A stretch of 64,000 bases of DNA from Janthinobacterium aquaticum. Its GTDB lineage: Bacteria > Pseudomonadota > Gammaproteobacteria > Burkholderiales > Burkholderiaceae_D. Positions 58,044-64,000 of the stretch are shown in pieces. The notes below the pieces were generated by a model, which worked only from the letters and a program-made list of their open reading frames with translations, was not told where the DNA came from and searched no databases. Where the stretch lies: NCBI RefSeq assembly GCF_009208565.1, contig NZ_WFLK01000012.1, positions 124,001 through 188,000 on the forward strand. The letters are read 5' to 3'. The position numbers were made by a program, and so were the translations under genes. Numbering within the stretch: position 1 is the first letter of the stretch; each line of letters opens with the position of its first letter.

Positions 58044-59591
58044 TCAGGCGCTGCGCTTGAAGTCGCGGAAGCGAAAACCGGCTACTAGCAGGACGCCAAA
58101 ATAAGTTACTGCGCAGGCGCAGATCAGCAGGCCCAGCGCGCCGGCGCGCAGCAGCGGGTGCGCCTGCATGGCAATCCAGTCGATGCGTGCGGCGCCATAG
58201 GCGGCCACGCCACCCATCACGGCCAGCGCCGGCAACAGGCGCAGGAAAAACGTCAGCCAGCCAGGCTTGGGCTGGTAAATGCCGCGTTTGCGCAGGCCCC
58301 AGTAGAGGAAGCTGGCGTTCAGACAGGCGCCCAGGCCGATCGACAGTGCCAGGCCGGCCACGGCAATATAGGGCACGAAAATCAGATTCATCAATTGCGT
58401 GGCAATCAGCACGCCGATGGCAATCTTGACGGGCGTGCGGATATCCTGGCGTGCATAGAACGCCGGCGCCAGCGTCTTGACCAGGATAATGCCGATCAGG
58501 CCCAGGCTGTAGGCCACCAGCGGTTCGGTCGACATGGTCACCGCTTCGGCAGAAAATTTACCGTAATGGAAGAGGGTGGCGATCAGCGGCGTGGCCAGCG
58601 TGGCCATGCCCACCGCCGCAGGCAGGGCCAGCAGGAAGGTCAAGCGCAGGCCCCAGTCGAGCAGTGATGAATATTCGGTCTTGTCGCCATCGACATTGGC
58701 CTTCGACAGGCTGGGCAGCAAGATCGTACCCAATGCCACGCCCAGCATGGCGGTGGGGAACTCCATCAAGCGGTCCGCATACGACAGCCAGGAAATGCTG
58801 CCCTCGGCCAGGCGCGAGGCGATGCTGGTATTGATCATCAGGCTGATCTGTGCGGCCGAGACGGCAAACACGGCCGGCCCCATTTTTTTCAGCACGCGCC
58901 GCACGCCGGCGTCTTTCAGGCCGCTGGCCGGATTGATCGACAGGCGCGGCAGCATGCCGACCTTGATCAGCGCCGGCACCTGGATCGCCACCTGCAGCAC
59001 GCCGCCCACGAAGACCGCGATGGCCATGGCGTAGATCGGCTGCTGCAGATGCTGGGCCAGAAACAACGATGCCACAATAAACGACAGGTTCAGCAGCACT
59101 GGCGTGAAGGCGGGAATCTTGAATTCACGCCAGGTATTGAGCACGCCGCCGGCCAGCGCCACGAAAGACATAAAGCATATATAAGGGAACATCAGCCGCG
59201 TCATCCAGACAGCGGCATCAAAGGCGCCCGGGTCCTTCTCGAGGCCGGTGGCGATCGCGTAGACAAACCACGGCGCGCCGACGATGCCCACCAGCGACAC
59301 GATCAGCGTGGCCCACACCAGCGTGGTGGCGACATGGTCGACCAGTTGCTTGCTGGCCGCTTCGCCCTGTTGGTTTTTGTATTCCGACAAGATGGGCACG
59401 AAAGCCTGCGAAAACGCGCCTTCGGCAAACAGGCGGCGCAGCAGGTTGGGGATGCGGAAGGCCACGATAAAGGCGTCGGTGTAGGCGCCGGCGCCAAAGG
59501 CGCGCGCGAACAGGCTCTCGCGCAACAAACCGGTGATTCGGGACAGCATGGTCATGCTGGATATGGCGGCGAGGGTGCGGAGCAGGTTCAT
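58044..59591 (-). CDS. murJ: Lipid II flippase MurJ
   Basis: A 515-residue inner-membrane protein with fourteen helices that flips lipid II for peptidoglycan synthesis. MNLLRTLAAISSMTMLSRIT starts the family pattern, and RESLFARAFGAGAYTDAFIVAF follows. FRIPNLLRRLFAEGAFSQAFVP, SYADRLMEFPTAMLGVALGT and APAFYARQDIRTPVKIA are also typical. Charged residues in the central cavity helices are kept (Arg in LLRRLFAEG). It is divergent from rpsT, a neighbour pair common in betaproteobacteria. Confidence 0.95.
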   Translation of the reverse strand: MNLLRTLAAISSMTMLSRITGLLRESLFARAFGAGAYTDAFIVAFRIPNLLRRLFAEGAFSQAFVPILSEYKNQQGEAASKQLVDHVATTLVWATLIVSLVGIVGAPWFVYAIATGLEKDPGAFDAAVWMTRLMFPYICFMSFVALAGGVLNTWREFKIPAFTPVLLNLSFIVASLFLAQHLQQPIYAMAIAVFVGGVLQVAIQVPALIKVGMLPRLSINPASGLKDAGVRRVLKKMGPAVFAVSAAQISLMINTSIASRLAEGSISWLSYADRLMEFPTAMLGVALGTILLPSLSKANVDGDKTEYSSLLDWGLRLTFLLALPAAVGMATLATPLIATLFHYGKFSAEAVTMSTEPLVAYSLGLIGIILVKTLAPAFYARQDIRTPVKIAIGVLIATQLMNLIFVPYIAVAGLALSIGLGACLNASFLYWGLRKRGIYQPKPGWLTFFLRLLPALAVMGGVAAYGAARIDWIAMQAHPLLRAGALGLLICACAVTYFGVLLVAGFRFRDFKRSA

Positions 59592-59900
59592 GGGGGCAGA
59601 TTATAGCCGGGCACAGGGTGCACAAACGGTTAAAATCCGGTAATAATTATGTTTCTGAGTACGCCGAAAACGCGGCTGGCAGCCCTGTTTTTGCGTGCTT
59701 TGGCGTCGACACTGTTTTTTTTGAATTGCCCTCGCTTGAAAATATCGTTATAATCGAAGGCTGTACAGAATTCTGTTACGCAGACACTAATGTTTGACAG
59801 GCACTGGTTTGGCACACATGGTTCGGCAGACGCACAGAACGCACCGGTTGGCAAACACTAATGTTTGCAAACGCACTTTGACCCTGTTTTAGGAAATTCC
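59592..59900 (+). other. murJ-rpsT intergenic region with structured rpsT leader
   Basis: Promoter at 59726-59754, then a leader of about 140 bases. CACTAATGTTTG occurs at 59785-59796 and again at 59856-59867. The second copy lies in a hairpin GCAAACACTAATGTTTGC (59851-59868), 32 bp before the start codon. Such leader structures could serve S20 autoregulation, which is inference. Confidence 0.55.
59726..59754 (+). promoter_or_regulatory. Promoter of rpsT
   Basis: TTGCCC (59726-59731) and a perfect TATAAT (59749-59754), 17 bp apart. Confidence 0.7.
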
Positions 59901-60167
59901 ATGGCAAATACCGCACAAGCGCGCAAACGCGCTCGTCAAGCAGTTAAGCAAAACGCACACAATTCGTCCCAACGTTCGACCCTGCGCACGGCTATCAAAG
60001 CTGCTCGCAAGGCGATCCTGGGTGGCGACAAAGCAGCTGCTGCTGCGATCTTCCAGGCATCCGTGTCGACCATCGACCGTATCGCTGACAAAAAGATCAT
60101 CCACAAAAACAAGGCAGCTCGCCACAAGAGCCGTCTGGCAGCTGCCCTGAAAGCACTGTCCGCTTAA
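59901..60167 (+). CDS. rpsT: 30S ribosomal protein S20
   Basis: An 88-residue basic, helical protein that binds 16S rRNA early in 30S assembly. [20 protein letters not shown] and [20 protein letters not shown] are the usual N-terminal helix. [21 protein letters not shown] closes the protein. AGGAA lies 6 bp before the ATG. The codon use is strongly biased, as expected of a highly expressed gene. Its own promoter lies upstream and a terminator directly after. Confidence 0.98.
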   Translation: MANTAQARKRARQAVKQNAHNSSQRSTLRTAIKAARKAILGGDKAAAAAIFQASVSTIDRIADKKIIHKNKAARHKSRLAAALKALSA

Positions 60168-60210
60168 TTCACGCCAGGCCGGCCTTCGCGCCAGCCTTTG
60201 CTTGAACAGC

Positions 60211-60244
60211 AAAAACCCGCAGACTTGTTCTGGCGGGTTTTTCT
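60211..60244. terminator. Rho-independent terminator after rpsT
   Basis: AAAAACCCGC (60211-60220) pairs with GCGGGTTTTT (60233-60242) around a 12-base loop. A-run and T-run on either side allow both directions, so it may also serve the convergent DUF192 gene. Confidence 0.88.
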
Positions 60245-60267
60245 CGTTTTGGCTGCGCGGCCCACAG

Positions 60268-60714
60268 TCAGGGCGGCAGCTTTCCTACCACCATCCCCGG
60301 TCTGACCTGGTGCGTGCGAAACCAGCCCTGCTGCATTTCCAGCGCGTAGCGCGCCGGCATGCCGCGCGTGGAGCAGTGGCTGTCATAGGTATGCGGCTGC
60401 ATGTCTTCGATATTGATGATGCGCCCGCCGGCGTCGAGAAACGCCACCGACAGCGGCAGTGCGGTATTTTTCATCCACATGCATTGCGGCGCGCTGCGGT
60501 CGAACACAAACAGCATGCCGACGTGGTGCTCGATTTTCTCGCGGTACATCAGGCCCTGTTCGCGCTGCTCTTCTGTTGCCGCCACTTCGGCTTGTATAAG
60601 CTGGTTGCCGAGCGTCAGTTGCACGCTTTTTAACGGACCATTCTGGGCCTGCGCCAGGATGGCCAATGTCGCCATGGCCATGCAGAGCGTGCTACGGATA
60701 AATAAATATTTCAT
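60268..60714 (-). CDS. DUF192 family exported protein
   Basis: A 148-residue protein with a signal peptide (LFIRSTLCMAMATLAILAQA). The DUF192 pattern is clear: EEQREQGLMYREKIEHHVGM, LFVFDRSAPQCMWMKNTALP, LSVAFLDAGGRIINIEDMQP and PARYALEMQQGWF. The fold is a small beta-barrel; members are found in many bacteria and archaea without a proven function. It is convergent with rpsT and lies 102 bp downstream of rluE, on the same strand. Confidence 0.9.
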   Translation of the reverse strand: MKYLFIRSTLCMAMATLAILAQAQNGPLKSVQLTLGNQLIQAEVAATEEQREQGLMYREKIEHHVGMLFVFDRSAPQCMWMKNTALPLSVAFLDAGGRIINIEDMQPHTYDSHCSTRGMPARYALEMQQGWFRTHQVRPGMVVGKLPP

Positions 60715-60816
60715 GAGCCCGGCGTTCGCGATGGAAGCGGCGATTAAGCCATGCTGGCTGGCAGGGCGTCAAGACGGGGCAGCGGCCGTCAGGTTTTTGC
60801 AACAGCCGGCCTCGCT

Positions 60817-61380
60817 TCAGCGTTTGCCGACGGCCTCGGTCGGTACCTCGCACCATTCGCCCGGCATCAAGGGATGGCTGGCCAGTGAAAACGGGCCGAT
60901 GGCGCTGCGCACCAGGCGCAGCGTGGGCAGGCCGACGGCGGCCGTCATGCGCCGCACCTGGCGGTTTTTTCCCTCTTTCAAGGTGATCGCCAGCCAGGAC
61001 GTTGGCTGATCAAGGCGCGCGCGGATCGGCGGGTTGCGCGGCCACAGCCATTGCGGCTCGGCAATCTGTATCGCCTTGCACGGCTGGGTGACGAAGTCGC
61101 CCAGATCGAGCGGCGCCTGCAGCCTGGTCAGGCTGGCCGCATCGGGCACGCCTTCGACCTGCACCAGATAGGTCTTGGCCTCTTTGCGGTCGGGGTGGCT
61201 GATGTCGTGCTGCAGGCGGCCGTCGTCGGTCAGCAACAGCAGCCCTTCGCTGTCGGCGTCGAGCCGGCCGGCCGGATAGATGCCGGGAATGCTCAGGTGG
61301 TCGGCCAGCGTGGCGCGGCCTTCCTGTGGTGAGAACTGGCACAGGACCTGGAATGGTTTATTGAATAATATCAGTGGCAT
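60817..61380 (-). CDS. rluE: 23S rRNA pseudouridine synthase RluE-type
   Basis: A 187-residue RsuA-family enzyme without an S4 domain, like RluE, which modifies U2457 of 23S rRNA. LILFNKPFQVLCQFSP starts the protein. The catalytic block YPAGRLDADSEGLLLLTDDG contains the active-site aspartate (residue 41-43 region). KTYLVQVEG and LKEGKNRQVRRMTAAVGLP follow, then LRLVRSAIGPFSL. No good ribosome site precedes the ATG; three 10-bp repeats lie directly upstream. It could also be a close RsuA-family relative. Confidence 0.9.
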   Translation of the reverse strand: MPLILFNKPFQVLCQFSPQEGRATLADHLSIPGIYPAGRLDADSEGLLLLTDDGRLQHDISHPDRKEAKTYLVQVEGVPDAASLTRLQAPLDLGDFVTQPCKAIQIAEPQWLWPRNPPIRARLDQPTSWLAITLKEGKNRQVRRMTAAVGLPTLRLVRSAIGPFSLASHPLMPGEWCEVPTEAVGKR

Positions 61381-61390
61381 GGCGCTGTAT

Positions 61391-61420
61391 CGTGATGGGT
61401 CGTGATGGGTCGTGATGGGT
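61391..61420. repeat. Three exact tandem copies of CGTGATGGGT
   Basis: A 10-bp motif is repeated three times without change, 10 bp before the rluE start, in its 5' region. A fourth partial copy (CGTGATGG) lies at 61430-61437. Confidence 0.95.
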
Positions 61421-61456
61421 CGGAAGTGTCGTGATGGCCGGGTTTTACGGCAGTCG

Positions 61457-61525
61457 TGACGCCATGATTGGCGTCATGTTACATAGTGGTGCATAATATG
61501 ATGCATCTTATGTCTTATACAAGAC
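61457..61525. promoter_or_regulatory. Dyads upstream of icd
   Basis: TGACGCCA and TGGCGTCA (61457-61464, 61469-61476) form a perfect inverted repeat around TGAT. Further right GTCTT and AAGAC (61512-61525) flank ATAC, with an extra TCTTAT at 61506. Both are possible operators in the rluE-icd intergenic region; the proteins are unknown. Confidence 0.45.
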
Positions 61526-61613
61526 TAGCTGGCTTCCCTGCGCCTTCATGGTGCAAGGTGCAGTCTGCGCAGTTCTGTAGTGACTTGCCCGCTCGTCCCA
61601 CCCGGAGATTTTG

Positions 61614-62870
61614 ATGTATCAACATATCACAGTACCTGCTGACGGCCAAAAAATCACCGTCAACGCCGACTTTACGCTCAACGTGCCCGACCATCCGGTA
61701 ATTCCCTTTATCGAAGGTGACGGCACCGGCATCGATGTAACGCCGGTCATGCGCAGGGTGATCGACGCGGCGGTAGAAAAAGCTTACGGCGGCGCGCGCC
61801 AGATCAGCTGGATGGAAATCTATGCCGGCGAGAAAGCCACCCGCCTGTATGGCGCCGATACCTGGCTGCCTCAGGAGACGCTCGACGCGCTGCGCGACTA
61901 CCTGGTGGCCATCAAGGGGCCGTTGACAACGCCGGTCGGCGGCGGTATCCGTTCGCTCAACGTGGCGCTGCGCCAGCAGCTCGACCTGTATGTCTGCCTG
62001 CGCCCGGTGCGCTATTTCCCGGGCGTGCCGTCGCCGCTGCGCGAGCCGGAAAAAACCTCGATGGTGATTTTCCGCGAGAACTCGGAAGACATCTATGCCG
62101 GCATCGAATATGCGCAAGGCTCGGAAGGCGTGAAAAAACTGATTCATTTCCTGTCGACCGAGCTGGGCGCGAGCAATATCCGTTTCCCTGAAACCTCGGC
62201 GCTGGGCATCAAGCCGGTTTCCATCGAAGGAACGCAGCGCCTGGTGCGCAAGGCAATCCAGTATGCGCTCGACCATGACAAGCCATCGGTGACGATTGTT
62301 CACAAAGGCAATATCATGAAGTACACCGAAGGCGGTTTTCGCGACTGGGGCTATGCGCTGGCGCAACAGGAATTCGGCGCCGAACTGATCGATGGCGGCC
62401 CGTGGTGCAAGATCAAAAACCCGCGCACCGGCCGCGACCTGCTGATCAAGGATTCGATTGCCGACGCCTTTTTGCAACAGATCCTGCTGCGTCCGGCCGA
62501 GTACAGCGTGATTGCCACTCTGAACCTCAATGGCGACTATATGTCCGACGCGCTGGCGGCGCAGGTCGGCGGCATCGGCATCGCACCGGGCGCCAATCTG
62601 TCCGACTCGGTGGCGCTGTTCGAAGCCACGCATGGCACCTCGCCCAAGTATGCAGGCAAGGACCTGGTCAATCCCGGTTCATTGATCCTGTCGGCCGAAA
62701 TGATGCTGCGCCATATGGGCTGGACGGAAGCGGCCGACCTGGTTATTGCGGCCATGCAGAAGGCCATTGCCAGCAAGCGCGTGACCTATGATTTTGCGCG
62801 CCTGATGGAAGACGCCACGCAGGTGTCGTGCTCGGGCTTTGGCACCGTGATGATCGAACAGATGGAATAG
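61614..62870 (+). CDS. icd: NADP-dependent isocitrate dehydrogenase
   Basis: A 418-residue TCA-cycle enzyme of the homodimeric E. coli type, oxidising isocitrate to 2-oxoglutarate. [20 protein letters not shown] starts the fold. The substrate loop is [15 protein letters not shown], with the regulatory serine, and [19 protein letters not shown] follows. [20 protein letters not shown] contains the catalytic lysine. [20 protein letters not shown] and [13 protein letters not shown], with NADP-binding residues, come next. GGAG lies 7 bp before the ATG; the TTG just before it is not needed. It is convergent with the cold-shock gene. Confidence 0.96.
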   Translation: MYQHITVPADGQKITVNADFTLNVPDHPVIPFIEGDGTGIDVTPVMRRVIDAAVEKAYGGARQISWMEIYAGEKATRLYGADTWLPQETLDALRDYLVAIKGPLTTPVGGGIRSLNVALRQQLDLYVCLRPVRYFPGVPSPLREPEKTSMVIFRENSEDIYAGIEYAQGSEGVKKLIHFLSTELGASNIRFPETSALGIKPVSIEGTQRLVRKAIQYALDHDKPSVTIVHKGNIMKYTEGGFRDWGYALAQQEFGAELIDGGPWCKIKNPRTGRDLLIKDSIADAFLQQILLRPAEYSVIATLNLNGDYMSDALAAQVGGIGIAPGANLSDSVALFEATHGTSPKYAGKDLVNPGSLILSAEMMLRHMGWTEAADLVIAAMQKAIASKRVTYDFARLMEDATQVSCSGFGTVMIEQME

Positions 62871-62884
62871 GGCAGAGCGGGGAT

Positions 62885-62916
62885 AAAAAAACCCCGCTCC
62901 GTGGAGCGGGGTCTTT
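62885..62916. terminator. Bidirectional terminator between icd and cspA
   Basis: CCCCGCTCC (62892-62900) pairs with GGAGCGGGG (62903-62911) around GT. Six A's precede the stem, giving a T-run for the minus-strand gene. TCTTT follows on the plus strand. Confidence 0.88.
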
Positions 62917-62939
62917 AAGCATCTGAGGGCGGGGGATGC

Positions 62940-63143
62940 TTAAACGCCTTGGATGTTGGAAGCTTGCTTGCCTTTAGGGCCTTGCGTGACTTCGAATTGA
63001 ACTTTTTGACCTTCTTTGAGGGTCTTGAAACCGTTCATATTGATTGCGGAGAAGTGAGCAAACAAATCTTCGCCGCCGTCATCTGGGGTGATGAAGCCAA
63101 AACCTTTGGAATCATTGAACCACTTAACTGTACCTGTTGCCAT
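62940..63143 (-). CDS. cspA: Cold-shock domain protein (CspA family)
   Basis: A 67-residue single-domain RNA/DNA-binding protein. [20 protein letters not shown] carries RNP1 (KGFGFI), and [17 protein letters not shown] carries RNP2. [19 protein letters not shown] ends the fold. It should act as an RNA chaperone; cold induction is typical of the family but not proved for this copy. The frame opens 15 bp earlier, but the MATGTVKWF start is universal. Codon use is biased, pointing to high expression. Confidence 0.96.
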   Translation of the reverse strand: MATGTVKWFNDSKGFGFITPDDGGEDLFAHFSAINMNGFKTLKEGQKVQFEVTQGPKGKQASNIQGV

Positions 63144-63462
63144 AAAAAGAACTTTCAAAATTAAAACAAATCACACGAGCCATAAAAGCAAGAAGCTTCT
63201 TGCCCCCTCCTCACGTCTCACTTCTTATCAAGCTGTACATTACTGCAACAGTCGATACAGCATTGTTGGCGGAATAAATATTGAAGTCAAGCGCTTTTCC
63301 ATTGATCTTGCCAAATTCTTCACAGCGACCAAAAAAGCAACTCTTGATTTCGGCAAGAAGGGCGCCATCTGCGCAGGACTGAGAAAACGCGTAAGATTGA
63401 AAACAATTGAAAGGCGCAGATAATGCGCATGACAACCACTGTGAAAGCATTAGAATAAGCGT
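63144..63462. other. 319-bp region between divergent cspA and clpS
   Basis: No gene is supported. It must hold the cspA leader, which is long in many cold-shock genes, and the clpS promoter. ATGACA (63429-63434) and TAGAAT (63451-63456), 16 bp apart, end 6 bp before the clpS start. Confidence 0.5.
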
Positions 63463-63765
63463 ATGGCAACCAAGCACGACTCAGATACCGTACTGGAGCG
63501 GCAAGTCCTCAAGCCGCCGCCGCTCTACCAGGTAGCCTTGCTCAACGACGACTACACCCCGATGGAATTCGTGGTGGCCATTATCGAAGAGTATTTCAAC
63601 AAGGACCGTGAAACGGCAACGCAAATCATGCTCAGTGTTCATCGCTACGGCAAAGGAGTGTGCGGCGTGTTCTCTAAAGATATAGCGTGTACCAAAGTGG
63701 AGTTTGTATTAACGCATGCGCGCAAGGCAGGCCATCCCCTGCAGTGCGTGATGGAGGAAGTATGA
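63463..63765 (+). CDS. clpS: ATP-dependent Clp protease adaptor ClpS
   Basis: A 100-residue adaptor that binds N-degron substrates and hands them to Clp[22 protein letters not shown] contains the conserved [10 protein letters not shown] block of the N-degron pocket. [36 protein letters not shown] and [10 protein letters not shown] complete the family pattern. No ribosome site is seen before the ATG, which lies just after a -10-like TAGAAT, so the mRNA may be leaderless. The stop overlaps the clpA start (ATGA). Confidence 0.95.
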   Translation: MATKHDSDTVLERQVLKPPPLYQVALLNDDYTPMEFVVAIIEEYFNKDRETATQIMLSVHRYGKGVCGVFSKDIACTKVEFVLTHARKAGHPLQCVMEEV

Positions 63766-64000
63766 TTGCGCAGGAATTGGAAGTAAGTTTGCACATGGCG
63801 TTTGTCGAAGCTCGGCAGGCACGGCACGAATTCATCACGGTTGAGCATCTACTGCTGGCACTGCTGGACAACCCCTCGGCTGCCGAGGTGTTGCGTGCCT
63901 GCGCGGTCAATATTGAAGACCTGCGCAAGACCCTCACCAACTTCATCGGCGATAACACGCCGACCGTGTCTGGCACGGGCGAAGTCGATACCCAGCCAAC
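63762..64000 (+). CDS. clpA: ATP-dependent Clp protease ATP-binding subunit ClpA (N-terminal part)
   Basis: Only the first 79 codons are in the window. [20 protein letters not shown] and [20 protein letters not shown] are the start of the Clp N-domain, which docks ClpS. The remainder, including both AAA+ domains, lies beyond the right edge. GGAGG at 63753-63757 precedes the ATG, which overlaps the clpS stop by 4 bp, giving translational coupling. ClpA unfolds substrates for ClpP. Confidence 0.95.
   Translation, partial: MIAQELEVSLHMAFVEARQARHEFITVEHLLLALLDNPSAAEVLRACAVNIEDLRKTLTNFIGDNTPTVSGTGEVDTQP

Noticed and set aside
57735..58088. 117-codon frame between the PEP-CTERM gene and murJ
   Set aside because: It covers the REP-like palindrome and runs into murJ; no signal for translation.

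Overview
The window looks like chromosomal DNA of a GC-rich betaproteobacterium of the family Oxalobacteraceae (Massilia, Duganella or Janthinobacterium type). The grounds are the protein families, the order exbB-exbD-lpxK-trm112-kdsB-adk, and an exosortase B type exopolysaccharide locus with PEP-CTERM proteins. This is inference from gene content; no database was searched. I found no transposase, integrase, CRISPR array or rRNA. There is one tRNA gene, tRNA-Arg(CCU).

Layout. 1-4145: a MocR-type regulator (its last few codons are off the left edge) divergent from a benE-like transporter, then xseA on the minus strand. 4146-5267: about 1.1 kb without a credible gene. It holds six copies of a 37-bp element built around DnaA-box-like TTRTCCACA, five of them with an IHF-like motif at a fixed distance upstream. 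5268-9192: exbB, exbD, lpxK, a Trm112/YcaR-like gene, kdsB and adk (energy coupling, lipid A and Kdo synthesis, nucleotide balance). 9355-16042: membrane pyrophosphatase, a small secreted protein, an SDR dehydrogenase behind a perfect 20-bp palindrome, gamma-glutamyltransferase and a patatin-like lipase. 16101-21207: a 1429-residue beta-propeller hybrid histidine kinase and a response regulator without a DNA-binding domain. 21370-24685: a PEP-CTERM protein with a TLD-like region and an AlgI/AlgJ-like O-acetylation pair. 24760-26909: tRNA-Arg and uup.

27082-54749 is a large exopolysaccharide locus. It encodes a CAAX-type protease, EpsL outer-membrane protein, the initiating sugar-phosphate transferase, EpsD, EpsE (Wza), EpsF (Wzz), EpsG (kinase-like), exosortase XrtB, EpsI, a Wzx-type flippase, a Wzy-type polymerase, five glycosyltransferases, an AsnB-like amidotransferase, two heparinase/alginate-lyase-like proteins, a GDP-mannose dehydrogenase and ManC. 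The likely scheme is: ManC and the dehydrogenase supply GDP-mannose and GDP-mannuronate; the initiating transferase and glycosyltransferases build a lipid-linked repeat; flippase and polymerase export and polymerise it; EpsE, EpsF, EpsG and EpsL control chain length and export; the lyases trim it; the detached MBOAT/SGNH pair may acetylate it. The exosortase probably sorts PEP-CTERM proteins, three of which lie in the window.

54862-57769 has a TIGR03790-like secreted protein and two PEP-CTERM proteins. 58044-64000 returns to housekeeping genes: murJ, rpsT, a DUF192 protein, rluE, icd, a cold-shock gene, clpS and the start of clpA. The observation I rate highest is the DnaA-box/IHF-like array at 4237-5145.
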